64,000 nt of DNA, taken from Oscillospiraceae bacterium. GTDB taxonomy: Bacteria; Bacillota; Clostridia; Oscillospirales; Ruminococcaceae. Location: positions 1 to 64,000 of the forward strand of contig JAGZUF010000002.1 of the NCBI GenBank assembly GCA_018380115.1, in the 5' to 3' direction. Below the pieces are notes generated by a model. That model was not told where the DNA came from. It saw nothing but the letters and a program-made list of their open reading frames with translations, and ran no database searches. Below are positions 25,570-34,541 of the stretch, piece after piece. Both the position numbers and the translations under genes were made by a program. Numbering within the stretch: position 1 is the stretch's first letter; each line of letters opens with the position of its first letter.

Positions 25570-27237
25570 CTACGGCACCATGCACACAGGGCCCACGAAA
25601 TAGTGCTGGAACAAAAGCACAGCACACACGGCCGCAGCCGCCCCGCATGCGGAAAGCGCCAGCCCTTCGGCGCGGCGCCCGCCTGCGCGGGCAGGCGCCA
25701 GCACATGGCTCAAAAGCGCCGCCGCCAGCACGAACAACATCAGGAACGCGGGCAGCAGATATCTCGCCTGCACGCCCGCCACATGGGGCAGCCCCACCGG
25801 CGTGTAGGTGATATACTGCGCCGCCAGCACGCCGAACACATAGAACACCGCCAGCCCCAAAAGCCCGGCTGCGCTCTTGGGCGTCAGGCTGCTTTTTTCA
25901 TGCACGGCCAGTGCCGCGCCAAGGCACAGCATCAGCACACTGAGCAGCTGCACCACCGGGATGGAAAGGTCCATGGCACCGAAGGTGCCAAGCTCGCCCA
26001 AAAACAAGCCGCGTTCATACAGTGAGCCCACGAACACCATGAAGGTGCGCGGCAGGTTTGCCAGCACAAATTTAAGCTGCTCCATCTGGTTTACCGTGTC
26101 ACCCAGATACCTCTCTACTGCCGGGTAATTATAGCGCAGCGCAGTGCCGTACCAATCTACCAGCTTTGTGACAGCCGCCACAGCCACCACCAGCAGCACA
26201 GCCGCCACCTGCCATTTTTTGAAGCGCGCCTTCCACGCCTTTTTGGGCAGGATAAGCGGCAGCACCAGCCACAGAAGGTTGATGTACGGCTTCACGGCGT
26301 TCATCAGCAGAAACGCCGCGGCAAACACCGCAAGGTCTTTGTCTGTAATCTCGTCCTTGCAGTAATAGCTGGCGGCCAGGTAATAGCAGCCCAGCACCAG
26401 CGCGTCATAGTTGGCGCTGGCAGCGATAAACAGGCCCAGCGGCAAAAGCATCACCGCCAGAAACACCGTCTGGTAGCGGCGGCAGTTCCTCAGCGCCAGC
26501 CAGCAAAGCGCCGCATACACGGCCAGGTTTGCAAGGCGCCCGGCATACAGCTGCCCCAGCGCCCCAAAGCCCAGCAGACGCGCCGCCGCCATGCACAGCG
26601 CCTGCGGCAGATACGGCAGCACCTGAAACATCTGCGGCTCGGCCACACTGGGCGCATCGCCGCTTTCGCACAGGGCCGCATAGCGGCCAAACCCGTCTGC
26701 AATGCCGGTGCGCGTGCCGTCCGCAAACTGCTTGATGGCATAATTCTCACTGGAGCCTCCTCCCGTGAGGAGGCCCGCCTCGTCATGCTCCAGCCAGAAG
26801 GTGGTGTTTGCGTTGACATACGAGCCGGGAAATGCCGCAAGCAGCGCGTTCACATCCGCCGGGTATGTTCTGTTATAGTCAAAATCAAAACGGCCCATGC
26901 TCACGGCGTTGGCACGCAGGAAATGCGTGCTCTCGTCCGGCGCCTGCATGGGCGGGTTTGCAAAGCAGAACAGCGCCCCGCACAGCAGGATGGCCAGCGC
27001 AGCGCGCGAGGCAAAGCTGCGGCACAAGTGCACACAGGCCCACACGGCTGCCGCGCCACAAAGCGCAAGCGCGCCGGCGCACACGGCAAGGCGCCCCGCC
27101 GGGACGGCCGTGTATTCATAAAATACGCGCCAATAATATGTCACAGCCACCGCGCACAGCACTGCCAGCACCGTGCACAGCACCCAAAGGGCCGCGCGGC
27201 GCTTCTTTGTCAGTCTATCTGTGGCCGTGTGCTGCAT
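25570..27237 (-). CDS. DUF2142 family membrane protein
   Basis: 555 residues, about ten to twelve membrane helices. The first outer loop has PMQAPDESTHFLRA (about 78-91), the signature PDE-x-x-H of DUF2142, a GT-C-like family found in capsule, teichoic and arabinogalactan clusters. Start at 27237 (MQHTATDRLTKKRR) is preceded by TTGGAG; the longer open frame upstream would run into the legB end region. Likely transfers or handles an undecaprenyl-linked sugar at the outer face of the membrane; this is inferred from fold and neighbours. Confidence 0.87.
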   Translation of the reverse strand: MQHTATDRLTKKRRAALWVLCTVLAVLCAVAVTYYWRVFYEYTAVPAGRLAVCAGALALCGAAAVWACVHLCRSFASRAALAILLCGALFCFANPPMQAPDESTHFLRANAVSMGRFDFDYNRTYPADVNALLAAFPGSYVNANTTFWLEHDEAGLLTGGGSSENYAIKQFADGTRTGIADGFGRYAALCESGDAPSVAEPQMFQVLPYLPQALCMAAARLLGFGALGQLYAGRLANLAVYAALCWLALRNCRRYQTVFLAVMLLPLGLFIAASANYDALVLGCYYLAASYYCKDEITDKDLAVFAAAFLLMNAVKPYINLLWLVLPLILPKKAWKARFKKWQVAAVLLVVAVAAVTKLVDWYGTALRYNYPAVERYLGDTVNQMEQLKFVLANLPRTFMVFVGSLYERGLFLGELGTFGAMDLSIPVVQLLSVLMLCLGAALAVHEKSSLTPKSAAGLLGLAVFYVFGVLAAQYITYTPVGLPHVAGVQARYLLPAFLMLFVLAAALLSHVLAPARAGGRRAEGLALSACGAAAAVCAVLLFQHYFVGPVCMVP

Positions 27238-27274
27238 CCAAACTCGCTCCAATTTGTATAATACCGCTATCAAA

Positions 27275-28258
27275 TTACAGGACGTATGCCCCTGTGCGGA
27301 AGGAATCCATATGCGCGCGAATCCATTCCACCGTTTCGGCAAGGCCCTGTTCAAAGGTGTAGGCGGGCTGCCAGCCCGTGAGGGCATGCAGCTTTTCGGC
27401 GCTGCCGCACAGCCGCCACACCTCGCTGTTTTCCGGGCGCACGCGCTGGGCATCGCACACCACGCGCGCGGCGGGGTTTATCTGACGGATCAGCTCTTCG
27501 GCAAGCTGACCGATGGAGATATCCTTGCCCGTGGCGATGTTGATTTCTTCCCCAATGGCCTTGCCGCACGCGGCAATGGCCATAAAGCCGGCGGCGGTGT
27601 CCTTCACATAGTTGAAATCGCGCGAGGATTCCAGGCTGCCCAGCTTTATTTCCTGCGCGCCGCTGAGAAGCTGTGTGATGATGGTGGGTATCACCGCCCG
27701 CCCCGACTGGCGCGGCCCGTAGGTGTTAAACGGGCGCACGATGGTGACGGGCAGGCCGAACGAGCGGTAGAAGCTTTCCGCAAGCCTGTCCGCACCTATT
27801 TTAGTAGCGGAATAGGGGCTCTGGCCCTGGAAGGGATGCTTTTCGTCAATGGGCACATACTGCGCCGTACCGTACACCTCGCTGGTGGAGGTGACCAGCA
27901 GGCGCTTCGTGCCCACGTCGCGCGCGGCGTTCAGCACGTTCAGGGTGCCCTTGATATTCGTATCCACATAGCTGTCCGGCGAATGATAGCTGAACGGGAT
28001 GGCAATCAGCGCCGCCAGGTGGTACACCACGTCCTGCCCCTTCATGGCCGTGCGCACGCCGTTCGGGTCGCGGATATCGCCCATGAACACCTCTATCTCG
28101 CTTTTGATGTCTTTGGGCAGCGTGTCCAGCCAGCCCCATTTGCCGAATGAATTGTAATAGCAGAAGGCCTTTACCTTCTCGCCCTTTTTCACAAGCTCTT
28201 CAGTGAGGTGGCTGCCGATAAAGCCGTCCGCACCTGTCACCATCACGGTTTGGGCCAT
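27275..28258 (-). CDS. legB: NDP-sugar 4,6-dehydratase (LegB family)
   Basis: 327 residues, extended SDR fold. NAD motif VMVTGADGFIGSHLTEELVK at the N-terminus, TSTSEVYGTAQ and the catalytic YSATKIGAD (YxxxK, about 150), then IVRPFNTYGPRQSGRAVIP. In Campylobacter LegB dehydrates GDP-GlcNAc to the 4-keto-6-deoxy sugar used by LegC. First gene of the minus-strand operon, with an ideal promoter 57-85 bases upstream. GAGAGAGG-type ribosome site precedes the ATG. Confidence 0.92.
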   Translation of the reverse strand: MAQTVMVTGADGFIGSHLTEELVKKGEKVKAFCYYNSFGKWGWLDTLPKDIKSEIEVFMGDIRDPNGVRTAMKGQDVVYHLAALIAIPFSYHSPDSYVDTNIKGTLNVLNAARDVGTKRLLVTSTSEVYGTAQYVPIDEKHPFQGQSPYSATKIGADRLAESFYRSFGLPVTIVRPFNTYGPRQSGRAVIPTIITQLLSGAQEIKLGSLESSRDFNYVKDTAAGFMAIAACGKAIGEEINIATGKDISIGQLAEELIRQINPAARVVCDAQRVRPENSEVWRLCGSAEKLHALTGWQPAYTFEQGLAETVEWIRAHMDSFRTGAYVL

Positions 28259-28314
28259 TTGCCTCTCTCCTTTGCCCGCGGCGCGGGCCGTTTATTTGCA
28301 TACAGACACAAAAC

Positions 28315-28343
28315 AGTATAATACAAAACAGCCTAAATATCAA
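28315..28343 (-). promoter_or_regulatory. Promoter of the legB operon
   Basis: Minus strand TTGATA (28338-28343), 17 bp, TATACT (28315-28320). It is the only clear promoter for the ~15-kb minus-strand gene series. Confidence 0.85.
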
Positions 28344-28396
28344 CCGAAAGGGGCGCGCCGCGCCGCCTTTTCCGGCCGGGCGCAGGCGGCTTTTCC

Positions 28397-28425
28397 TTTA
28401 CAAAAAAGCCGCCCGCCTTTATAAT
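28397..28425 (+). promoter_or_regulatory. Promoter of the MBOAT operon
   Basis: TTTACA (28397-28402), 17 bp, TATAAT (28420-28425). It diverges from the legB promoter with the two -35 elements 53 bp apart, so the intervening GC-rich dyads could host a shared regulator. Confidence 0.87.
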
Positions 28426-28507
28426 TGTAAAAGTATTTTATACCGGCTGCCCGCCTGCGGGCCGCGCGCCGGGCGCAAAACATTCGAAAGAAAAGGGGCG
28501 CCGTGCT

Positions 28508-30037
28508 TTGAGCTTCAACACACTCTCCTTCTTTGCATTTTTCCCCCTTTGCGCGGGGGCTTACTTCCTTGTGCCGAAAAAGTATCAGAACGCCGTGCTT
28601 CTTGCGGCAAGCTGGCTGTTCTATGCCTTTGCCACCCCGGCATGGCTGCCTGTGCTGGTTTTGGACAGCCTTGCCAGCTATGCCGCCGTGCGCTGGATGG
28701 CGCGCGCCGCGGGCGCCGCGCGCAGGCGCAGGCTGTGGCTTGCTGTGGGGCTGAACCTGGGCCTGCTGGCGGGCCTGAAGGCGCTGGGGGCTGCTTTGGC
28801 CGGGTTAAACGCGGCACAGGATGTGCTGGCGGCGCTGGAGGCCATAGGCCTGTCTGCCTCGGCACAGCGCTTTTCCCTGATACTGCCGCTGGGCATCAGC
28901 TTTTTCACCCTGCAGGCCATTGGCTGCGCGGTGGATGTGTACAGGGAAAAATGCCCTGTGCCGCAGAGCGCGGTGCATTTCTGCCTGTTCACAAGTTTTT
29001 TCGGCTTTATTTCCTCCGGGCCCATCACGCGGGCAGGCAGCTTTCTGCCGCAGCTTCAGGCGCCGCGCCGCTTTGATGCGGACAAAGCCGTCTCCGGCCT
29101 TGTGCTGATGGCGCAGGGCCTGCTGGCCAAGGTGTGCGTGGCAGACCTGCTGGCCGTCATTGCAAACGGCGTGTGGGGCGATGTGCGCGCCTATTCCGGC
29201 CCTGTGCTGGCGCTGGGGGCGCTGGCGTACACCTTCCAGCTCTATTTCGATTTTTCCGGGTATTCCATGCTGGCGCAGGGCTGCGCGCGCGTTCTGGGGC
29301 TGGAGCTGCCGCAGAACTTCAACACGCCCTATTTTTCACGCTCTATCAAAGAATTCTGGCGGCGCTGGCACATGTCGCTGTCGGCCTGGCTGCGGGATTA
29401 CGTCTATATTCCCCTGGGCGGTAACCGGAAGGGCACGGCGCGCAAGTATCTCAACCTTCTGGCCACCTTCGCCGTGTCCGGCCTGTGGCACGGCACGGGC
29501 CTCACCTTTCTCATCTGGGGCCTTCTGCACGGGCTGTATCAGGTGGCGGGCGCCGTGCTGGAGCCCGCGCGCGCAAAAGCCTATGCCCTGCTTCATATCC
29601 GCCGCAGCGGAAGGCTTGCAAGCGTGTGGCAGTGTCTGTTCACCTTCCTTCTGGTGCACACGGCATGGGTGTTTTTCCGTGCGGCCAGCGTGCAGGACGC
29701 CCTGTATGTGCTGACGGCGCAGTTTGCAGGCGGCGCGCCCGGCGGGGCACTGGCGCAGGTGTGGGATATTATTCTGGCCGGCTTCAATGCAAAGCCTCTG
29801 CTGGCTGCGGCTTTTGCGGCCTTTCTTGCATTCAGCTTTGCCGCGTGCTGCGCGCTGGACGCCGTGCGCCGTTTTTCGCGCCGCAGCGTGCAGGGTGAGG
29901 CCACACCTGTGCTGCTGAGGCTGGGGGGCTGGCGCTGGCTGTGCTATTATGCCTTTGCAGGGCTTATCTTCCTGGGCTTTCTGTTCAACAACGGGTATCT
30001 GACGGGCGCCGTCAGCTTCCTGTATGCCAATTTCTGA
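28508..30037 (+). CDS. MBOAT-family O-acyltransferase
   Basis: 509 residues, about ten helices. It has the family core EFWRRWHMSLSAWLRDYVYI (about 280-300) and the catalytic-histidine region SGLWHGTGLTFLIWGLLHG (about 325-343), both intact, as in DltB, AlgI and PatA. Moves an acyl group across the membrane to an extracytoplasmic sugar or polymer. TTG start at 28508 with AAAAGGGG upstream. Followed after 15 bases by an SGNH-type partner, the usual two-gene O-acetylation unit. Divergent from the legionaminate operon. Confidence 0.93.
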   Translation: MSFNTLSFFAFFPLCAGAYFLVPKKYQNAVLLAASWLFYAFATPAWLPVLVLDSLASYAAVRWMARAAGAARRRRLWLAVGLNLGLLAGLKALGAALAGLNAAQDVLAALEAIGLSASAQRFSLILPLGISFFTLQAIGCAVDVYREKCPVPQSAVHFCLFTSFFGFISSGPITRAGSFLPQLQAPRRFDADKAVSGLVLMAQGLLAKVCVADLLAVIANGVWGDVRAYSGPVLALGALAYTFQLYFDFSGYSMLAQGCARVLGLELPQNFNTPYFSRSIKEFWRRWHMSLSAWLRDYVYIPLGGNRKGTARKYLNLLATFAVSGLWHGTGLTFLIWGLLHGLYQVAGAVLEPARAKAYALLHIRRSGRLASVWQCLFTFLLVHTAWVFFRAASVQDALYVLTAQFAGGAPGGALAQVWDIILAGFNAKPLLAAAFAAFLAFSFAACCALDAVRRFSRRSVQGEATPVLLRLGGWRWLCYYAFAGLIFLGFLFNNGYLTGAVSFLYANF

Positions 30038-30052
30038 AAGGGGGCGCACGCC

Positions 30053-31123
30053 TTGAAAAAAATCATTGCTGTGCTGGCGCTGCTGTGCGCGCCCATCCTT
30101 GTGTATTTCGGCGTCTTTCTCTATTTTGAGCCGTACGACTACTTCGGCCTCAAGGGCGGCGCCGTACAGGAGGATTCTTACATCACCCGCGTGCGCAGCT
30201 ATTTGAACAGCCCGCAGGATGCCATTCTTCTGGGCGATTCGCGCATGGCGCATTTCGACATGGCCGAGGTGGAGCGGCTAACGGGCCGCCCATGGGCGAA
30301 CCTTGCCTTCGGCGGCGCCTCCATGGCCGAGAGCATCGACCTGTTCTACCTTGCCGCTGAGGAGAACCCGGGCCTTGACACCTGCTATTTTGAAGTAAGC
30401 TTTTACACCCTGCGCACGGGCGACGAGCGCAACCGCATGGAGCATATCCGCACACTGGTGGAAAACCCGCTGGCCTATTTGTTCAATTTTGACTGCAATG
30501 CAGACATGCTCAACGAGCTTCTGCTTCGCCTGCAGGGCGTGCAGACAGGCGCCAGCCGGGATGAGGGCCACTGGACGCAAGCCGACCTTGTGAGCGAGAC
30601 GGGCGAGGCGCTGCCCTACCGCAAAAACCAAATTGCCTACCTCGCCACGCTGTACGGCGCGGGCGGCATCGCAAAGGCGGGCACACTGCCCGCCGTAGAG
30701 ACGGACGAGACGGGCAGTGTGCAGAACGCAGGCGAGGTGCTGGCCGCGCTGCAGGACGTGACGCCGCAGGCCTCGGCCTACAGTGTGAACGAGGAAAACC
30801 TGCAGGCGCTTGTGGAGCTGGCCGGGTTCTGCCGCCAGCGCGGCATCGAGCTGACCTTTGTGTTCCCGCCGGTGGACGGCGCCGTGCAGGAATACCTGCT
30901 GGACGCGCTGGGCATCCGCAGCGAGCTTGTGCGCGTGAAAGAGACGCTTGCCGCCACGGGCGCGCAAATACGCGATTTCGAGTGCCAGCCGGAGGCCACG
31001 TTTGAAAACGACATGTTCTACGACGGCTTCCATCTGGACGCCGTGCGCGGCCTTGGCGCCTACACCGAAGTTCTGTTCGGACAAAATGATGCAAAAGAGG
31101 GGGGCGGTGTGCTTGGCGCTTGA
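30053..31123 (+). CDS. SGNH/DltD-like acyltransferase partner protein
   Basis: 356 residues. An N-terminal signal-anchor (KKIIAVLALLCAPILVYFGV) precedes an extracytoplasmic domain with SGNH block I AILLGDSRMAHFD (Ser about 63), WANLAFGGASMAES, and block V DMFYDGFHLDAVRG (Asp/His about 328-331). Such proteins complete O-acyl transfer for an MBOAT channel. TTG start at 30053 with AAAGGGGG. The end overlaps the next gene by 17 bases, indicating one transcript. Confidence 0.87.
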   Translation: MKKIIAVLALLCAPILVYFGVFLYFEPYDYFGLKGGAVQEDSYITRVRSYLNSPQDAILLGDSRMAHFDMAEVERLTGRPWANLAFGGASMAESIDLFYLAAEENPGLDTCYFEVSFYTLRTGDERNRMEHIRTLVENPLAYLFNFDCNADMLNELLLRLQGVQTGASRDEGHWTQADLVSETGEALPYRKNQIAYLATLYGAGGIAKAGTLPAVETDETGSVQNAGEVLAALQDVTPQASAYSVNEENLQALVELAGFCRQRGIELTFVFPPVDGAVQEYLLDALGIRSELVRVKETLAATGAQIRDFECQPEATFENDMFYDGFHLDAVRGLGAYTEVLFGQNDAKEGGGVLGA

Positions 31124-32423
31124 TTTTCTGTTTCTGTATGAGCATGTGGTGCGCGAATACGAGAGCCTTCTGCTGTTGAAGGCAGAGCTGGAAAAGCGCG
31201 GCTATTCCGTGGCCATCCACCAGCTGCTGGACCGCAAGAAGCTGAAATACTTCACCTGGAAAAAGCCGAAGGTGCTTGTGGCAAGCTGCATGTACGACGA
31301 TGAGGCCATCAACAGCCATGTGTACAACAACGTGGGCGTGTGCCGCAAAGTGGTGAACCTGCACTGGGAGCAGATGCTATCCGACACGCAGGAGGCCGCG
31401 CCCTGGTTCAATTTCAACGGCAACGCAAAAAAGTGTGTGCAGACATGCTGGGGCGAAAAAACGCGCCAGCGCCTGATGGCGCACGGCGTGCCGGGCGAGT
31501 GCGCCCCGGTGACGGGCGCCGTGATGATGGATTTTCTGCGCCCGGAATTCAAAGGCTATTTCAAAACAAAAGAGGCGCTTTGCCGCGAGTTTGGGCTGGA
31601 CGCGCAGAAAAAGCTGTTTTTGTACATTTCTTCGTTCGGCTATGGCTCCATGAGCGACGAAGAGGTGGCCGAGCTCTCTAAAATGGCAGGGGAAGACTTT
31701 ACGCAGTTCGCACGCACCAACCGCACCAGCATGGCGCAGACGCTGGAGTGGTTCGACAGGTATCTCGCCCTTCACCCGGAGGTAGAGCTGGTGTACCGCC
31801 GCCACCCCTCCGAGTGGAACAGCCCTGCGCTGGCCGCGCTGGCGGAAAAACGGCCGAACTTCCATGTGATTTTTGCAGACAGCGTAAAGCAGTGGATTAC
31901 CGCCGCAGACAATATCTTCATCTGGATGAGCACCGCCATTGCCGAAGTGTATTTTGCGGGCAAAAGCTGCCATATCCTGCGCCCTGTGCCTGTCGAGCAC
32001 GAATATGACCCCGTCATTTATAAGGGCGCAGAATACTGCACCACCTACGAGGCGTTTGCCGCGGCGGCGGACACGCCGCAGGCGCCCTTCCCCATTTCCA
32101 GAGAAATGATAGAGGGCTATTTTGACAAAAGCGAAACGCCCAGCTATATCCGCATGGCAGACCTTTTGGAGGACGTGTATAAAACCCCCCCCCGGCAGGA
32201 CCCGTTCGCCCCGCCCTTCCGCCCGCATTTCAACACCCTGAAATTCTGCGCGCTGGTGGGCATCCACGCCATGTATGCCTGCGGGCTGCACCCGGAAAAG
32301 CTGCGCCGCCTTTCGCCGGGCTTTGCCGGTTTCGCAGGCCGTATTTACGGCTATGTGGACAAGGCCCATATTTCAAAACAGGAAGTGCGCGCCATGGAGG
32401 AAAAAATACGCCGCTTTGTGTGA
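31107..32423 (+). CDS. Surface carbohydrate biosynthesis protein
   Basis: 438 residues. N-terminus LALDFLFLYEHVVREYESLLL and C-terminal half with VELVYRRHPSEWNSPAL and ITAADNIFIWMSTAIAEVYFAGK resemble the CDP-glycerol glycerophosphotransferase / surface-polysaccharide fold, where the late Ser-x-x-x-E segment binds the donor nucleotide. A transferase using the CMP-nonulosonate is plausible but unproven. The GTG at 31107 is chosen because AAGAGG lies six bases upstream; ATGs at 31086 and 31089 are alternatives. Followed by a terminator. Confidence 0.82.
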   Translation: MCLALDFLFLYEHVVREYESLLLLKAELEKRGYSVAIHQLLDRKKLKYFTWKKPKVLVASCMYDDEAINSHVYNNVGVCRKVVNLHWEQMLSDTQEAAPWFNFNGNAKKCVQTCWGEKTRQRLMAHGVPGECAPVTGAVMMDFLRPEFKGYFKTKEALCREFGLDAQKKLFLYISSFGYGSMSDEEVAELSKMAGEDFTQFARTNRTSMAQTLEWFDRYLALHPEVELVYRRHPSEWNSPALAALAEKRPNFHVIFADSVKQWITAADNIFIWMSTAIAEVYFAGKSCHILRPVPVEHEYDPVIYKGAEYCTTYEAFAAAADTPQAPFPISREMIEGYFDKSETPSYIRMADLLEDVYKTPPRQDPFAPPFRPHFNTLKFCALVGIHAMYACGLHPEKLRRLSPGFAGFAGRIYGYVDKAHISKQEVRAMEEKIRRFV

Positions 32424-32441
32424 AAAACAAAGCGGAAGCTT

Positions 32442-32487
32442 ACACAAAAGGCAGGGGCCGCTTTTGCAGGGCCCCTGCCTTTTGTGT
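32442..32487. terminator. Bidirectional terminator
   Basis: An 18-bp stem ACACAAAAGGCAGGGGCC / GGCCCCTGCCTTTTGTGT separates convergent genes. Its right arm ends on the last base of the minus-strand gene's stop codon. Confidence 0.85.
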
Positions 32488-33059
32488 TATGCCTGCGCCG
32501 GGCCTTGGGCCCGGCGGTATAAAATGGGCACATCATACCCGAAGGTGCGCTTTCCGTTCATCTCCATTGTCTCCGACACCTCCAGCATTTCGCTGGAAAA
32601 ACGCTCGAACAGCGTAAATTTCAGCGCCGGCGTGAACATGCTGGTGCTGCCGCCCTCCCACACACCGCCGCGGCAGGTGTACACGGCTGGCGTAAATTTC
32701 CGCGAGGGCTGCAGGGCGCCGAACTCCACCTCGCCCATCGTCTCAAAGGTAAAGCCCGCTTTGTCACAGCCCTGCGGCAGCTCGTAAGAGGTCAGCTTCA
32801 CATCCCTGCCCTGCTGTGTGAACAGAAACAGATGCGGCGAGGCATGGGTGCGGCCGTTTACGGTGTAGTAGCTTTCCTCCACCACAAACACCCCCTCAAA
32901 GCCCTGCGGCAGGCCGCGTATCTTCCCGTTGCAGGGTGTGTTCACATGGCGCGCATAGGGAAAGGCGGCCTCCCCCTTCTCCTGCATTTCCCGGAACTGT
33001 GCGGCGTTGTCAAAGCTACCGCACAAAATCTGTGTAAACTGCTGCAATACATCCATCAT
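32487..33059 (-). CDS. Hypothetical protein, weakly CpcT/CpeT-like
   Basis: 190 residues, soluble, no signal peptide. QFTQILCGSFDNAAQFREM at the N-terminus, FEGVFVVEESYY (about 65-76) and HLFLFTQQGRDVKLTSYELP (about 87-106) recall the small beta-barrel CpcT/CpeT family, known as bilin lyases in cyanobacteria. The match is by eye and no bilin-binding role is implied. Start at 33059 or 33056 (two ATGs) after AAAGAGG. Single gene, divergent from the amidotransferase at 33296. Confidence 0.72.
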   Translation of the reverse strand: MMDVLQQFTQILCGSFDNAAQFREMQEKGEAAFPYARHVNTPCNGKIRGLPQGFEGVFVVEESYYTVNGRTHASPHLFLFTQQGRDVKLTSYELPQGCDKAGFTFETMGEVEFGALQPSRKFTPAVYTCRGGVWEGGSTSMFTPALKFTLFERFSSEMLEVSETMEMNGKRTFGYDVPILYRRAQGPAQA

Positions 33060-33220
33060 AAGCCTCTTTCCCGCCGGGCAGGCCCGGCGCACAAAACATT
33101 CCCGCGCCGCGCAGGCGCTGCTGCGCCCGCGCGGTATTTCTAAAATATTAGCGCCGCTTTGTGAACATTTCAACATTCCGGCGCAGGCCCACAGTATTTT
33201 CCCTGTTTTTCGCGTTTTGC

Positions 33221-33249
33221 TTGTGTTGCGTGCCAAGATGGGGTAAAAT
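33221..33249 (+). promoter_or_regulatory. Promoter of the PtmG/PseA-like gene
   Basis: TTGTGT (33221-33226), 17 bp, TAAAAT (33244-33249), 46 bases before the ATG. Confidence 0.65.
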
Positions 33250-33295
33250 AAACACGGCCAAACCAATTTGACGGCACACAAAGGAGGGTTTTGGG

Positions 33296-34417
33296 ATGAA
33301 ATACTGCAAGAAATGCACCATGCCGGACACACGCCCCGGCATCACGTTCGACGAAGAGGGCGTATGCTCTGCATGCCGCCACTTCGAAAGCCGGAAGAAT
33401 ATCGACTGGGACAAGCGCTGGAAAGAATTTGAGGCGCTGTGCGACAAATACCGCGGCATGAACGGCCCGGGCGGGTACGACTGCGCCGTGGCTGTCTCCG
33501 GCGGCAAGGACAGCCACTTTCAGGTGCATATCCTGAAAGAAGTGATGCACATGAACCCCATCCTGTTCTCTGCCGAGGACAACTTCCCCATGACAGAGGC
33601 AGGCAAGCACAATTTGAAAAACATCTCGGAGGAATTCGGCTGCACCATCATCACCTGCAAGCCTAACATCCGCGCCCAGAAAAAGCTGATGCGCGCCTTT
33701 TTTGAAAAGTACGGCAAGCCCACCTGGTATGTGGACAGGCTTATTTACACCTTCCCGCTGCACATGGCGCTGAAGTTCAACACGCCGTTTTTGTGCTATG
33801 GGGAAAATGTGAGCTTTGAATACGGCGGAAATGCCGACGAAGAGACGTATTCCGCCCGCGGGCAGATAGAAAACGGCGTGGCCGTGGGCTTCCCGAAGGA
33901 AGAGCTGCTGAGCTACGGCGTCACCGAGAACGACCTCGCCCTCACCGAGGCCCCTACCGCCGAAGAGCTTGCCCGGCTGGACCCGTTTTATCTAAGCTAT
34001 TTCCTTCCCTGGAACAGCTACAAAAACTACCAGTTTGCCAAAAGCCGCGGCTTCCACGACCTCACCCACGAGTGGGACCGCACGCACCATGTGGAGAATT
34101 TCGACCAGGTAGATTCCCGCGCGTATCTTGTGCACTCGTGGCTGAAATACCCCAAATTCGGCCATGCCACGGCCACAGACTATACCGCGCGCTATATCCG
34201 CTACGGCATGCTGAGCCGCGACGAGGCCGTGCGCCTTGTAAAAGAGCACGACGGCTATCTGGACCCGCTGTGCGTGCGCGATTTCTGCGAGTTCTGCGGC
34301 TATACGGAGGCCGAGTTCTGGCACATCATGGACGGCTTTTACAACCGTGACATCTTCTATAAGGACGAATATGGCCGCTGGATGCTCAAGCACCCCATCT
34401 GGGAAGAGCAGAAATAG
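33296..34417 (+). CDS. N-acetyl sugar amidotransferase (PseA/PtmG/WbpG family)
   Basis: 373 residues. The N-terminal zinc-ribbon-like MKYCKKCTMPDTRPGITFDE with CSACRHFE and the PP-loop ATP motif CAVAVSGGKDSHFQV (about 62-76) are diagnostic of this family, which converts the N-acetyl of a nonulosonic acid to acetamidino. The GENVSFEYGG segment (about 165) and a C-terminal RDFCEFCGYTEAEF zinc motif are also present. AAGGAGG precedes the ATG. In its own transcription unit 5 kb from the leg operon; function as PtmG for legionaminic acid is inferred. Confidence 0.9.
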   Translation: MKYCKKCTMPDTRPGITFDEEGVCSACRHFESRKNIDWDKRWKEFEALCDKYRGMNGPGGYDCAVAVSGGKDSHFQVHILKEVMHMNPILFSAEDNFPMTEAGKHNLKNISEEFGCTIITCKPNIRAQKKLMRAFFEKYGKPTWYVDRLIYTFPLHMALKFNTPFLCYGENVSFEYGGNADEETYSARGQIENGVAVGFPKEELLSYGVTENDLALTEAPTAEELARLDPFYLSYFLPWNSYKNYQFAKSRGFHDLTHEWDRTHHVENFDQVDSRAYLVHSWLKYPKFGHATATDYTARYIRYGMLSRDEAVRLVKEHDGYLDPLCVRDFCEFCGYTEAEFWHIMDGFYNRDIFYKDEYGRWMLKHPIWEEQK

Positions 34418-34431
34418 GCCCTTCCGCACGA

Positions 34432-34458
34432 AACGCCCCGCACAGCGGGGCGTTTTTT
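34432..34458 (+). terminator. Terminator of the amidotransferase gene
   Basis: Stem AACGCCCCG, loop CACAG, CGGGGCGTT, then TTTT, 14 bases after the stop. Confidence 0.88.
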
Positions 34459-34541
34459 GCTTCAAAATGGTTTTCTTTGCCCTGTTTTTTTGCTATACTG
34501 AAAAAAACAAAAGCGCGCGGCGCAGAAAGAAGGCTGTGGGC

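Noticed and set aside
32487..33332. A longer N-terminus for the CpeT-like protein, starting near 33332
   Set aside because: It would overlap the promoter and start of the divergent amidotransferase gene; the ATGs at 33056-33059 have a good ribosome site.
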